64,000 bases of DNA. It comes from Aeromicrobium chenweiae. Its GTDB lineage: Bacteria > Actinomycetota > Actinomycetes > Propionibacteriales > Nocardioidaceae. The notes beneath the pieces were generated by a model. The model did not search any database and was not told the origin of the DNA. It saw only the letters and a list, made by a program, of their open reading frames with translations. Location: the NCBI RefSeq assembly GCF_003065605.1, contig NZ_CP026952.1, positions 3,100,001 through 3,164,000 on the forward strand. The letters are read 5' to 3'. This document shows positions 1-8,940 of the stretch, piece by piece (positions within the stretch are counted from its first letter, which is position 1; every line of letters starts with the position of its first letter). The position numbers and the translations under genes were made by a program.

Positions 1-20
1 AGGGATGTCCGGGCGCTCAT
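1..20 (-). CDS. Start of the next Mce operon gene (partial)
   Basis: An ATG on the minus strand at 20-18 overlaps the TGA of the preceding Mce gene (ATGA). It opens a frame reading M-S-A-R-T-S before the window ends. By the usual mce gene order this should be mceE, often a lipoprotein of the LprK type. Only the first codons are visible, so the assignment rests on operon position alone. Confidence 0.5.
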
Positions 21-1219
21 CGGCCGCCTCCCAGGACGTCGGCGAGGGAGTCGTACACCGGGTCGTCGAAGGTCGAGGCCGCCGGCGGCTGCGGTGCGAC
101 GCTCGTGCGGGGCAGCGCAGCGTCCTCGGGCTTCGGCTTGGGCTTCGGCTTGAGCTTGTCCAGCACGCCGGTCAGCGCCGAGCACAGGCCCTTGTCGTCG
201 AGGGTCTCCCCCAGCAGGTTGCAGACCAGGCTGGCGGGGTTGTCGAGGGCGCTGAACACGATCTCGGGCAGGTCGGCCCGGGTGTCGAGGGTGCCCGAGT
301 TGCCGTTGTAGGCCAGTGCGACGTTGGTGAGCGCGGTGGGCGCGTTGACCGTGATGGCCTCCAGGTCCTCCTTGTGCTTCGCGAGCAGCTGGGCCAGGGA
401 CGCGATGTTGTCGACGTTGCCGCGCAGCGCCGAGCGGTTCTCCTTGACCAGCGAGTTGACGTCGACCAGGGCCTTGCTCAGCGCCTCCAGCGTGGCGGCG
501 AGGTCGTCGCGCTCCCCGGCCAGCACCTCCGAGACGCGGGCGGTGCTGTCGTTGAACGCGCGCACCGAGGAGTCGTTGGTCCTGAGCAGGCTGACGAAGT
601 CCTCGACCTCGCGCAGGCTGCCGAACAGCTCGTCCTTGTTGTTGGACAGCGTCGTGCTGAGCTTGCCGAAGTTCCTGATCGTCTCGTTGACCTGCGCACC
701 CTGGCCGTTGAGCTGCTCGGCGGTGCTGTCCAGGAGGGTGCTGAGCGATCCCTCCTTGTTGGCGCCCTTGGGGCCGAGCGCGACGGACAGGTCGTCGAGC
801 GACTGGTAGATCGCGTCGAGCTCGATCGGGACCGCGGTGCGGTCGACGGGCAGGAAGGCCTTGTCGCGCAGCGCGGGCCCGCCGGTGTAGGCCGGCGCCA
901 GCTGCACGTAGCGGTCGCCGACGATCGACGGCGACACGACGACAGCCTTCACGTCGGCCGGCAGCTTCTGCTTGCCGTCGTACGCGATCTTGACCCGGAC
1001 CACGTCGCCGCGCGGTGTCAGGCTCTCGACCCTGCCCACCGGGACCCCCAGGATCCTGACGTCGGAGCCCTTGTAGAGCGAGTTGGTCTGCTGGAAGTCC
1101 ACCGTGAGGTAGCGCTTGCCGTCGCCGTTGTTGAGGAACAGCACCCCCGCCGCGACGAGCAGCAGGACCACCACGCCGACGAGCAGCTTGGAGAAGCCCG
1201 CGAACCGTTGAGCGATCAT
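17..1219 (-). CDS. mceD: Mce family protein (MceD position)
   Basis: This 400-residue protein is a substrate-binding subunit of an Mce lipid/sterol import system, anchored in the membrane and extending into the cell envelope. It has one N-terminal membrane helix (about residues 10-30), then an MlaD/MCE domain (about 38-115), then a long helical region. A Lys-Pro repeat (KPKPKPKP) and a low-complexity tail end the protein. Its start overlaps the stop of the preceding mce gene by four bases, and its stop overlaps the next start. It is fourth after the permeases, hence the mceD label. The transported lipid cannot be read from sequence. Confidence 0.85.
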   Translation of the reverse strand: MIAQRFAGFSKLLVGVVVLLLVAAGVLFLNNGDGKRYLTVDFQQTNSLYKGSDVRILGVPVGRVESLTPRGDVVRVKIAYDGKQKLPADVKAVVVSPSIVGDRYVQLAPAYTGGPALRDKAFLPVDRTAVPIELDAIYQSLDDLSVALGPKGANKEGSLSTLLDSTAEQLNGQGAQVNETIRNFGKLSTTLSNNKDELFGSLREVEDFVSLLRTNDSSVRAFNDSTARVSEVLAGERDDLAATLEALSKALVDVNSLVKENRSALRGNVDNIASLAQLLAKHKEDLEAITVNAPTALTNVALAYNGNSGTLDTRADLPEIVFSALDNPASLVCNLLGETLDDKGLCSALTGVLDKLKPKPKPKPEDAALPRTSVAPQPPAASTFDDPVYDSLADVLGGGR

Positions 1220-2214
1220 CGCTTCTGCCCCCTCAGCACCTCGGAGAGCTGTTCACCCAGGCCGGCGGCCGAGGTCAGGCCGCCCAGGTAGGTGTCGAAC
1301 CACGGGCCGGTGCCCAGCGCGTTGGCGAACACCCGCGTGAACGCCGGGTAGACCCGCAGCGCCTCGTCCAGGCTGGCCTCGTTCTTGCGCAGCATCGTCG
1401 TGACGACGTCCAGCTGCTCCAGGGCGGGTCGCAGGTCGGCGCGGGTGTCCTTGACCAGTCCGCGCAGCTGGGTGGAGATCGACTGCGTCGAGACGAGGAG
1501 GCGATGGATCGAGTCGCGCCGCTCGCTGATGGCGGCGAACAGCGTGTCCGAGTCCTCGAACAGCGTCACGAGCTCCTCGTTGCGCGAGTTGAGCACCCCC
1601 GAGACCTTCTTGAGGTTGATCAGCAGCGTGTTGATCTGGTCGTCGCGGGCGGCGAGGTTGCGCGACAGGTCCGACACCCCGCGGATCGCGCCACGGAACT
1701 CCTCGGGCGTCTGCGTGGAGATCTCCGAGAGGGTGTCCAGCGCCTCGGACAGCTGGGGCACGTCGAGGGCGTCCGTCGTGCGGCTGAGGTCCGAGAACGC
1801 CTGCACGACGTCGTAGGGAGGAGTCGTACGGTCGACCGGGATCGTCGACCCCTTCGCCATCTGGCCCTCGCCCTTGGGGTTGATCGCGAGGAACTCGGCA
1901 CCCAGCAGCGTGCGCACGCGGATCTCGGCGCCGCTCTGGCGGCCGAACTCGATGCCCTTGTCGATCGTGAACGTCACGCGCACCTTCGCGCCGTCGAGCT
2001 CGATCTTGCGGACCTTGCCGACCGACACCCCGGCGACGCGGACCTCGTTGCCGCCCTTGAGACCGCCGATCTCGGCGAACTCGGCGTGGTAGGTGTCGCC
2101 GCCGCCGATGATCGGCAGCCGGTCGGCACGGAAGGCGCCCAGCATCATCAGGGCGATCAGGGCGATGCCGATGACGCCGATGATGACGGGATTGCGCTCG
2201 CGGAAGGGTTTCAC
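1216..2214 (-). CDS. mceC: Mce family protein (MceC position)
   Basis: This 332-residue Mce substrate-binding subunit has a single N-terminal transmembrane helix (about residues 9-27). The MCE beta-barrel domain follows (about 40-115, with the typical G-L-x-x-G-N-x-V-x-x-x-G-V-x-V-G pattern), then a coiled-coil-like helical part. Mce subunits assemble as a hetero-hexamer that forms a lipid channel to the YrbE permeases. It overlaps both neighbours by ATGA junctions, so the operon is translationally coupled. The C-terminal part is shorter than in the neighbouring MceA. Confidence 0.85.
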   Translation of the reverse strand: MKPFRERNPVIIGVIGIALIALMMLGAFRADRLPIIGGGDTYHAEFAEIGGLKGGNEVRVAGVSVGKVRKIELDGAKVRVTFTIDKGIEFGRQSGAEIRVRTLLGAEFLAINPKGEGQMAKGSTIPVDRTTPPYDVVQAFSDLSRTTDALDVPQLSEALDTLSEISTQTPEEFRGAIRGVSDLSRNLAARDDQINTLLINLKKVSGVLNSRNEELVTLFEDSDTLFAAISERRDSIHRLLVSTQSISTQLRGLVKDTRADLRPALEQLDVVTTMLRKNEASLDEALRVYPAFTRVFANALGTGPWFDTYLGGLTSAAGLGEQLSEVLRGQKR

Positions 2215-3308
2215 TTGTCATACCCCGGCTGGTTGCATCGTGATCCGCCGACCTTGAGTCCTTGGGGGCCGGTCAGGTCGAGGGGGGTCTCGGGAAGGAT
2301 CGTGATGCCGAGGAGCTTGACCTCGGGGATCGTGATCCGTCCGTTGATCTCGCACAGGTAGAAGTTGAACTCGCTGCCGGTGGACGCCGCGGTGCCGATC
2401 TTGCTCAGCTTGATCGGCAGGATCTGGATCGAGCTCGAGACCGTCTTGAGGTTCTTCTTGGACGACAGGTTCTTGGTCAGGGCCCGCAGCTGCTTGATGT
2501 CCTCGGTGAGCGCCGGACGGCCCTGGACCAACAGGTCCGAGGTCTCGTCGGTCAGGTCCGAGATCGAGTCGACCGAGTCGAGGATCGCGTTGCGGTCGTC
2601 CTTCAGGCCGGTGACGAACTGCTGCAGCGTGTCGATGGTCTCGGTCAGCTCCTTGTCCCGGCTGCCCACGGTGTCCAGGACGTCGCTGAGGTTGACGATG
2701 ACGTCCCCGATCAGCTTGTCGCGGTCCGCGAGGGTGCTGGTCAGCGAGGACGTGCGGGCCAGGAGGCTCTCGACGTTGCCGCTCTCGCCCTGCAGGGTCT
2801 GGATGATCTCGTACGCGAACTTGTTGGTGTCCTCGGGCGACAGGGCCTGGAACACCGGCTTGAAACCGTTGAGCAGGACGTTGAGGTCCAAGGCCTCCTT
2901 CGTGCGCTCCATCGGGATCGTGCTGCCGGCCTTGAGGATCGTCTTGGCGCCCTGCGAGCCCTGGGTGAGGGCGATGTAGCGCTGCCCCACGAGGTTTCGG
3001 AACTTGATCGTCGCATTCGTGTTGCCGGTCAGCGGCACGTCGGACTCCACGCCGAAGGTCACGAGCGCCTTGTCGCGGTCGACGATCTCGACCTTGCTGA
3101 CCGAGCCGACGGCCACACCCGCGATGCGGACGTCGTCGCCCTTGGCCATGCCGGTCACGTCACCGAAGACCGCCTTGTACTCCTTGCGCTCACCGAACGA
3201 GCCGTTGCTCAGGGTCAGCGCGAGGATCAGCGTCGCGACGCCGGTGAAGGCGAAGAAGAACCCGAGCTTCAGGGCGGCGCCCATGGACTCCCTGTCGATC
3301 TGCTTCAC
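2211..3308 (-). CDS. mceB: Mce family protein (MceB position)
   Basis: This 365-residue Mce subunit has an N-terminal membrane helix (about residues 13-32), an MCE domain beginning near residue 40 (GDDVRIAGVAVGSV), a helical segment, and a C-terminal portion with two cysteines (YLCEINGR and SRCNQPGY). Those cysteines could pair outside the membrane. It overlaps mceA and mceC by four bases each. It is second after the permeases, matching mceB. Confidence 0.85.
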   Translation of the reverse strand: MKQIDRESMGAALKLGFFFAFTGVATLILALTLSNGSFGERKEYKAVFGDVTGMAKGDDVRIAGVAVGSVSKVEIVDRDKALVTFGVESDVPLTGNTNATIKFRNLVGQRYIALTQGSQGAKTILKAGSTIPMERTKEALDLNVLLNGFKPVFQALSPEDTNKFAYEIIQTLQGESGNVESLLARTSSLTSTLADRDKLIGDVIVNLSDVLDTVGSRDKELTETIDTLQQFVTGLKDDRNAILDSVDSISDLTDETSDLLVQGRPALTEDIKQLRALTKNLSSKKNLKTVSSSIQILPIKLSKIGTAASTGSEFNFYLCEINGRITIPEVKLLGITILPETPLDLTGPQGLKVGGSRCNQPGYDK

Positions 3309-4783
3309 TTCGCGCTCACCTCCGTCCCACGCAGCAGCGGGCCGACGAGCAGCGAGCCGACGTCCGGGACGTCAGCGGCCTTCGTGCCGGTCATCGAGGC
3401 GATCAGCAGGTCGAGCTGTGCACGCTCGTCGGCCGAGTCGGTCGCGCCGATGCTCGGCTGCACGAGGTCCTGCAGGTCGAGGCTGGACGCCGCGGGGCGG
3501 TTCTTCGCGAAGTCCCCGTCGGGTCCGACCGAGCCGAACTTGGTGTGGGCCCGCTTGACGCCCACGAGGCGGTAGACCTCGGCCGGGATCTTGAACGGGT
3601 TCTTCTGCGACGACAGCGCCTCCTGCTGGGCGCGGCCCTTGTTGATCTCGTTGAGGTCGATGCACGAGGGTGACGCCGCGTTGCGTGCGTTGATCTCCGA
3701 CCCGCTCTTGGCACCGGGCTCCTGGCGTGCCGCGTCGAACTTCTTCTTCGTGACGTTGACGTTCTCGTTGCCCGGGTCGTCGGGGTCGCTGTTGTTGTAC
3801 GAGTACGCGTTGGGCTGCTTGATCAGCTCGACGTTGATGTGCAGCATGCCGCCGCGGTACGCACTGTCCAGGCGCGGGATCAAGGTGTCCATCGACTTCA
3901 GGAAGCAGGGGAACGTCACCGAGTAGTCGGACACCATCTCGAGCACCGGCCGGCCGTCGCCCGCGAGCTGGACGAGGTCCTCGCCGCTCTCCTTCGTGAA
4001 CGCGGTCAGCGTGTTCGACAGGTCGGTGCCCTCGTCGAAGAACGCCGCCAGCTGGGCCTTCTTCGCGACGATCGTGTTGCCGGTGACGACCGTGTTGCGC
4101 AGCACCCGGCCGAGGTCGGGCATCGCGTCGGCGTAGCCGTCGGCGACGGTGCCGAGCTTGGTGACGTCGGTGACGAGCTGCGGCACCTCGGGGTTGATCT
4201 TCTGCAGGTAGCTGTTGAGGGTCACGAGCGTCTCGCCGACCTGGGTGCCGCGGCCCTCCAGGGCGGTCGCCACCGCGCTCAGCGTGTACGACAGGTCGGC
4301 CGGGTCGACCGCCTCGAGCAGCGGGTACAGGTCGTTGAGCAGCGTCTCGACCTCGATCGGCACGTTCGCCTTGGTGATCGTGTCGCCGGCCTGCAGCGAG
4401 GGGCCGTTCACGGAGGCGTCCTCCGGCGGGATCAGCGCGACGTACTTCTCGCCGAACAGCGTCTTGGGCACGAGCTGGGCGGTCACGCCCTTGGGCACGT
4501 CCTTGATCATCTTGGGGTTCATGCCGAGCTCGAGCTCCACGCCGTCGCCGTCGGTCCTGACGCCGCGCACCTCCCCCACGATCATGCCGCGCAGCTTGAT
4601 GTCCGCGTTCTGGGGCAGGTTGACGCCTGCGGTGTCACTGCGCAGCGTCACGGTGTCGTAGTCGACGAAGGCTTTGGTGAAGAACGCGTACGTGATCCAC
4701 AGGAAGAACAGCACGAGGGCGAGGAATGCCGCGCCCAGCATCTTCAGCGAGGCGGGACGTTCGAGGACGGGTGTGCGCGCCAT
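3305..4783 (-). CDS. mceA: Mce family protein (MceA position)
   Basis: At 492 residues this is the longest Mce subunit here. It has a membrane helix at about residues 15-35 (LALVLFFLWITYAFF) and an MCE domain at about 40-120. The helical domain is followed by an extended C-terminal region of roughly 200 residues containing CFLKSMD and SCIDLNE cysteines. It begins three bases after the stop of the second YrbE permease gene. First position after the permeases identifies it as mceA. Confidence 0.87.
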   Translation of the reverse strand: MARTPVLERPASLKMLGAAFLALVLFFLWITYAFFTKAFVDYDTVTLRSDTAGVNLPQNADIKLRGMIVGEVRGVRTDGDGVELELGMNPKMIKDVPKGVTAQLVPKTLFGEKYVALIPPEDASVNGPSLQAGDTITKANVPIEVETLLNDLYPLLEAVDPADLSYTLSAVATALEGRGTQVGETLVTLNSYLQKINPEVPQLVTDVTKLGTVADGYADAMPDLGRVLRNTVVTGNTIVAKKAQLAAFFDEGTDLSNTLTAFTKESGEDLVQLAGDGRPVLEMVSDYSVTFPCFLKSMDTLIPRLDSAYRGGMLHINVELIKQPNAYSYNNSDPDDPGNENVNVTKKKFDAARQEPGAKSGSEINARNAASPSCIDLNEINKGRAQQEALSSQKNPFKIPAEVYRLVGVKRAHTKFGSVGPDGDFAKNRPAASSLDLQDLVQPSIGATDSADERAQLDLLIASMTGTKAADVPDVGSLLVGPLLRGTEVSAK

Positions 4784-4786
4784 GGG

Positions 4787-5632
4787 TCAGCCTGCCAGTC
4801 TCACGGTCACGTTCGTGCCCCAGATCGCCATCGAGGCGAGCAGGTCCACGACGTTGACCGCGACGATCGAGGTACGGATGGCCAGTCCCACGGCCACGCC
4901 GACGCCGGCGGGACCACCGCTGGCGTAGTAGCCGTAGTAGCAGTGGATGAGGATCACGACGACCGCGAAGATCAGGACCTTCACGAACGACCAGAGGACG
5001 TCCTGGGGTGGCAGGAACGTGTTGAAGTAGTGGTCGTACGTGCCAGAGCTCTGCCCGTTGATCCAGGTCACCGTCAGCCGGGTCGCGAAGTAGGACGCCA
5101 GCAGACCGACGATGTACAGCGGCACGACGGCGATGAGGCCCGCGATCACGCGGGTGGTGACCAGGAACGGCAGCGACGGGATCGCCATCGTCTCGAGGGC
5201 GTCGACCTCCTCGCTGATCCGCATCGCGCCGAGCTGCGCGGTGAAGCCGCAGCCGACGGTCGCGGCGAGCGCGATGCCCGCGACGATGGGGGCGATCTCC
5301 CGGGTGTTGAAGTAGGCGGAGATGAATCCGGTCAGTGCCGCGGTGCCGAGTTGGTCGAGCGCGGCGTAGCCCTGGATGCCGACCGACGTGCCGGTGAAGA
5401 AGCACATCGCCCCGATGACGCCGACCGTGCCGCCGATCACCGCGAGCGAGCCCGAGCCGAGGGTGACCTCGGCCAGGAGCCGCACGATCTCCTTGCGGTA
5501 GTTCCTCACGGCGCGCGGGATCGAGCGGAAGACGCGCAGGTAGAACAGCATCTGGTGGCCGAGGCTGTCCAGGAAGGCGCCGAACCTGTTCGGCACCTGC
5601 GTGATCATCGACAGAGCTGTCTTGTCGGACAT
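4787..5632 (-). CDS. yrbEB: YrbE/MlaE permease (second copy, YrbEB)
   Basis: This 281-residue integral membrane permease of the MlaE family carries lipid across the inner membrane for the Mce complex. The signature cytoplasmic segment reads GAMRISEEVDALETM, the conserved E-E-x-D-A-L region that contacts the ATPase. Five or six hydrophobic segments are visible. I chose the ATG at 5632 (M-S-D-K-T-A) because longer frames run back into the upstream permease. It begins two bases after the stop of that gene. Confidence 0.88.
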   Translation of the reverse strand: MSDKTALSMITQVPNRFGAFLDSLGHQMLFYLRVFRSIPRAVRNYRKEIVRLLAEVTLGSGSLAVIGGTVGVIGAMCFFTGTSVGIQGYAALDQLGTAALTGFISAYFNTREIAPIVAGIALAATVGCGFTAQLGAMRISEEVDALETMAIPSLPFLVTTRVIAGLIAVVPLYIVGLLASYFATRLTVTWINGQSSGTYDHYFNTFLPPQDVLWSFVKVLIFAVVVILIHCYYGYYASGGPAGVGVAVGLAIRTSIVAVNVVDLLASMAIWGTNVTVRLAG

Positions 5633-5634
5633 CG

Positions 5635-6411
5635 TCACATCCCCTTCGGCGGGACGAGCTGGATGTAGACCGCGGTGAGGACGAAGTTCACGATGAACAG
5701 CAGCGTGAACGTGATGACGACCGCCTCGTTGACCGCGTCGCCGACGCCCTTCGGGCCGCCCTTGGCGTTCATGCCCTTGTAGGAGGCGACGATCGCGGCG
5801 AGCAGGCCGAAGACCAGGGCCTTGATCATGCCCTGGTAGAGATCGGGCAGCTGCGCGAGAGCGGAGAAGGAGGACACGTACGCTCCGGGCGTCCCGTCCT
5901 GCAGCACGACGTTGAACACGTAGCCGCCGGCCACGCCCACCACGGTCACCAGCCCGTTGAGGAAGACCGCGACCAGCATGCAGGCCAGCACGCGGGGGAC
6001 GACGAGGCGCTGGATGGGGTCGATGCCCAGCACCATCATCGCGTCGAGCTCCTCGCGGATGCGCCGCGCGCCGAAGTCTGCGGCGATCGCCGATCCGGCC
6101 GCACCGGCGATCAGCAGCGCCGTCGCAATGGGGGCCGCCTGCTGGACGACCGCGAGCACCGCGGCCGAGCCGGTGAACGACTGGGCGCCGAACTGCTTGA
6201 TCAGGCCGCCGGTCTGCAGCGCGATGACGGCGCCGAACGGGATCGCGACGAAGGCGGTCGGGATGATCGTGACCTTGACGATGAACCAGGCCTGGACCAG
6301 GAACTCCTTGAGCTGGAACGGGCGACGGAACAGCGCGACCAGCACGTCGAGCGCGAAGGCGAAGAGATTGCCGGCGACCCGTGCGGGACCGGTGAGGACG
6401 GCAACGCTCAC
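5635..6411 (-). CDS. yrbEA: YrbE/MlaE permease (first copy, YrbEA)
   Basis: This 258-residue MlaE-type permease pairs with the downstream YrbEB. It shows GARRIREELDAMMVLGIDP, the family signature facing the ATPase. The GTG at 6411 is chosen as start: it overlaps the TGA of the ATPase gene (GTGA), and longer frames add only Arg-rich sequence encoded within the ATPase gene. Actinobacterial Mce systems use two different YrbE proteins, unlike the single MlaE of Gram-negative Mla. Confidence 0.87.
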   Translation of the reverse strand: MSVAVLTGPARVAGNLFAFALDVLVALFRRPFQLKEFLVQAWFIVKVTIIPTAFVAIPFGAVIALQTGGLIKQFGAQSFTGSAAVLAVVQQAAPIATALLIAGAAGSAIAADFGARRIREELDAMMVLGIDPIQRLVVPRVLACMLVAVFLNGLVTVVGVAGGYVFNVVLQDGTPGAYVSSFSALAQLPDLYQGMIKALVFGLLAAIVASYKGMNAKGGPKGVGDAVNEAVVITFTLLFIVNFVLTAVYIQLVPPKGM

Positions 6412-7370
6412 GCCACGCCTCCGGCGGGGACCTGCTCGGCGCTCGGCTCGAACGAGCCCGCCGGCGGGACGACACCGTTCTCGCGGCACCAGGCACCCGG
6501 CTCGCGCTGACCGCGACGGGGACGGCCGTCGGAGGTCTCCAGCTGCATCGGCACCGGCGGCAGGGGCGGCATCGCGATGCCCTTCTCGGCGGCCAGCTCG
6601 TCGGCGTCCTTCTCCTCGGACATCCCGATCGGGCCGACCGTCTGGGCATTGAGGAACTGCGCGACGACCGGCTCCTCGGACGTCAGGAGCATCTCGCGGG
6701 GACCGAACATGGCCAGGTGCTTGTGGTACAGCAGCCCGATGTTGTCGGGGACCTTGCGCGCGGTGTTGATGTCGTGGGTCACGATCAGGAACGTCGCGTC
6801 GATCTGCGCGTTCAGGTCGATGAACAGCTGGTTGATGTACGACGTGCGGACCGGGTCCAGGCCGGAGTCGGGCTCGTCGATCAGGAGGATCTCGGGATCC
6901 AGGACCAGGGCGCGGGCCAGGCCGGCGCGCTTGCGCATGCCGCCGGAGATCTCGCCGGGGAGCTTGCGCTCCGCGCCGACGAGGCCGGTCAGCTCCATCT
7001 TGTCCATCACGATGGTGCGGATCTCGGACTCGGACTTGCGGGTGTGCTCACGCAGCGGGAAGGCGACGTTGTCGTACAGGTCCATCGAGCCGAACATCGC
7101 GCCGTCCTGGAACAGCACCCCGAACAGCTTCCGGATCTCGTAGAGCTCCTTCTCCTTGCAGTTCGCGATGTCGACGCCCTCGATGAAGATGTGGCCCGAG
7201 TTCGGCTTGAGCAGGCCGATGAGCGTCTTGAGGAAGACGGACTTGCCGGTGCCCGACGGGCCGAGCATCACCGAGATCTCGCCGGCGGGCAGGGTCAACG
7301 TCACGTCGTTCCAGATCGTCTGGCTGCCGAACTTCTTCGTCAGTCCCTCGACCACCACTTCAACACCCAC
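6408..7370 (-). CDS. mkl: Mce-associated ABC transporter ATPase (Mkl/MlaF-like)
   Basis: This 320-residue cytoplasmic ATPase energises lipid import through the Mce/YrbE complex. It has Walker A GPSGTGKS (residues 37-44), Q-loop Gln88, ABC signature SGGMRKR (142-148) and Walker B ILLIDE (161-166). A C-terminal extension of about 80 residues is typical of Mkl. The GTG at 7370 is preceded by AAGGAGGGG seven bases upstream. Longer frames have no such site. It is the first gene of the operon. The 240 bp upstream, up to the rplL terminator, should hold the promoter, but I see no convincing -35/-10 pair. M. tuberculosis mkl (Rv0655) also lies between rplL and rpoB. Confidence 0.92.
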   Translation of the reverse strand: MGVEVVVEGLTKKFGSQTIWNDVTLTLPAGEISVMLGPSGTGKSVFLKTLIGLLKPNSGHIFIEGVDIANCKEKELYEIRKLFGVLFQDGAMFGSMDLYDNVAFPLREHTRKSESEIRTIVMDKMELTGLVGAERKLPGEISGGMRKRAGLARALVLDPEILLIDEPDSGLDPVRTSYINQLFIDLNAQIDATFLIVTHDINTARKVPDNIGLLYHKHLAMFGPREMLLTSEEPVVAQFLNAQTVGPIGMSEEKDADELAAEKGIAMPPLPPVPMQLETSDGRPRRGQREPGAWCRENGVVPPAGSFEPSAEQVPAGGVA

Positions 7371-7610
7371 GGGCGCCCCTCCTTGCTCACCGTGGTCCAC
7401 CGACTGCTGCCGGCAGAGCTCCCATGTCCCGGGTCGACGTGACCGTGGACACAGGTACAACGACGGCCCGTGAACGAAGTTACGAACTGACGCCTGCCTG
7501 TGACCGGGCGGTAACACCCGAGGACTGAGCGAACATACCCCAGGTAACTCCGAGTGACAAACGTGACCCAGACCACGAACGAGAGATGACCGGAACCCCG
7601 GGCACGCCAA

Positions 7611-7640
7611 AGGCGCCCCTCCCCGAAGGGAGGAGCGCCT
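7611..7640 (-). terminator. Terminator after rplL
   Basis: A hairpin AGGCGC-C-CCTCC / GGAGG-A-GCGCCT (one internal mismatch, six-base loop) lies 22 bp downstream of the rplL stop. It separates the ribosomal operon from the Mce operon. There is only a very short T tract. Confidence 0.7.
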
Positions 7641-7662
7641 CTGGAAGTGGGCTAGCCGTGTG

Positions 7663-8052
7663 TCACTTGACGGTGACGCTGGCGCCGGCTGCCTCGAGGG
7701 CATCCTTCGCCTTGTCGGCAGCTTCCTTGTTGGCCTTCTCGAGGACGGGCTTCGGAGCACCCTCGACGAGGTCCTTGGCCTCCTTGAGTCCGAGACCGGT
7801 GATCGTACGAACTTCCTTGATGACCTGGATCTTCTTCTCTCCAGCGCCCTCGAGGATGACGTCGAACTCGTCCTGCTCGGCGGCGGCGTCGTCACCAGCG
7901 GCACCGCCGGCGGCGGGCGCGGCAGCGACGGCAACCGGAGCGGCTGCGGTGACGTCGAACGTCTCCTCGAACTCCTTGACGAACTCGGAGAGCTCGATGA
8001 GGGTCATTTCCTTGAATGCATCCAGCAGATCGCCGGTGCTGAGCTTCGCCAT
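7663..8052 (-). CDS. rplL: 50S ribosomal protein L7/L12
   Basis: This 129-residue stalk protein binds as dimers to L10 and recruits translation factors. It has the expected three parts: an N-terminal dimerisation helix (about residues 1-35), an Ala/Gly-rich hinge, and the conserved C-terminal domain ([25 protein letters not shown]). GGAAGGA lies nine bases before the ATG. It follows rplJ by 57 bp in the standard order. Confidence 0.97.
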   Translation of the reverse strand: MAKLSTGDLLDAFKEMTLIELSEFVKEFEETFDVTAAAPVAVAAAPAAGGAAGDDAAAEQDEFDVILEGAGEKKIQVIKEVRTITGLGLKEAKDLVEGAPKPVLEKANKEAADKAKDALEAAGASVTVK

Positions 8053-8109
8053 GGTGGCGTCCTTCCGTTATGAGACCCCGAGGGGGTCCCGATTGGGATA
8101 ATCGGGCTA

Positions 8110-8694
8110 TCAGCCCTCGGTGGTCTCCGCGACTGCGGAGTCGGCCTCGGCGGGTGCCTCGGCCGGGGTGTCTGCGCCCTCGCTGTCGACCTTCGCCTGC
8201 AGGGCACCCAGAACTCGGGCGGCCTGCGACAGCGGGGCCTGGAACAGCGATGCGGCGTTCGACAGGCTGGCCTTCATGCCACCTGCGAGCTTGGCGAGGA
8301 GGACCTCGCGCGACTCGAGGTCGGCCAGCTTGTTGATCTCGTCAGCGGAGAGGATCTTCCCGTCGAGGAAGCCTCCCTTGATGACGAGGGGCGTGTTGGC
8401 CTTCGCGAAGTCACGCAGACTCTTCGCTGCCAGCACCGGATCGCCCTTGATGAAGGCGATCGCGGTCGGACCGGTGAGGAGCTCGGTGTCGAGCTCCACG
8501 CCTGCGTCCTTGGCGGCGATCTTGGTCAGCGTGTTCTTGGCGACGGCATAGCTCACGTCTTCACCGAGAGAGCGGCGCAGTTCCTGCAGCTGCTTCACGG
8601 TGAGACCGCGGTACTCGGTGAGGACAGCGCCGCTCGACTGACGGAAGTTGTCCGCCAGCTCCGCAACAGCGGCTGTCTTTTCCGCGTTTGCCAT
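8110..8694 (-). CDS. rplJ: 50S ribosomal protein L10
   Basis: This 194-residue base of the ribosomal stalk binds 23S rRNA with its N-terminal domain and L7/L12 dimers with its C-terminal helix. The start ATG at 8694 (M-A-N-A-E-K) is preceded by GGAAGGAGA. Longer in-frame extensions cover the leader RNA and are not credible. A C-terminal Ala/Glu-rich tail (about residues 170-194) extends beyond the usual L10 core. Regulation probably runs through the leader described separately. Confidence 0.96.
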   Translation of the reverse strand: MANAEKTAAVAELADNFRQSSGAVLTEYRGLTVKQLQELRRSLGEDVSYAVAKNTLTKIAAKDAGVELDTELLTGPTAIAFIKGDPVLAAKSLRDFAKANTPLVIKGGFLDGKILSADEINKLADLESREVLLAKLAGGMKASLSNAASLFQAPLSQAARVLGALQAKVDSEGADTPAEAPAEADSAVAETTEG

Positions 8695-8895
8695 GGGTCT
8701 CCTTCCAGCACATGGGTCGTACCTAGACTGCGATCCCATGTGCGTACACGGGCCCGACACGAAAAAACGTCCCGGGCACAGGGCCACGGGACGCTGAGTT
8801 GCTGCATCTGAGTCGTGAACCTGCGCGGGCCGCCCTCTCGGGCGCTTCGGGCAGCTCGTGCGAGCTACCTGCCAGCGGTCTTCGGCACGTCCCAG
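8695..8895 (-). promoter_or_regulatory. rplJ leader region (L10 leader-like)
   Basis: The 200 bp before rplJ are rich in secondary structure on the transcribed strand. First comes a GC-rich multi-stem part (about 8820-8880), then an intrinsic terminator at 8762-8793, then a 9-bp hairpin GCACATGGG/CCCATGTGC (8708-8743) ending one base before the Shine-Dalgarno sequence (8697-8707). In many bacteria L10(L12)4 binds the rplJ leader to repress its own synthesis. A comparable autoregulatory leader is likely here, but I have not matched it to a covariance model. Confidence 0.6.
8762..8793 (-). terminator. Intrinsic terminator/attenuator in the rplJ leader
   Basis: A perfect 7-bp stem CGTCCCG/CGGGACG with a 12-base loop is followed on the minus strand by six T residues. 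It lies 68 bases before the rplJ ATG, so it either ends the upstream transcript or acts as an attenuator. It is the only classical U-tract terminator I found in this GC-rich window. Confidence 0.8.
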
Positions 8896-8940
8896 AATAG
8901 GGCACGGACGCGAGGCAACCAAATCGTCGCCCGGCGGGGG

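Noticed and set aside
3839-5668. 609-codon open frame on the plus strand across the Mce/YrbE genes
   Set aside because: It is antisense to mceA and yrbEB. Its product is an Arg/His/Asp-rich artefact of high GC with no domain.
7440-7570. Stress-type promoter (GTTT...GGGTAT) upstream of the Mce operon
   Set aside because: The spacer is 18 bases, outside the 14-16 range, so I do not claim it.
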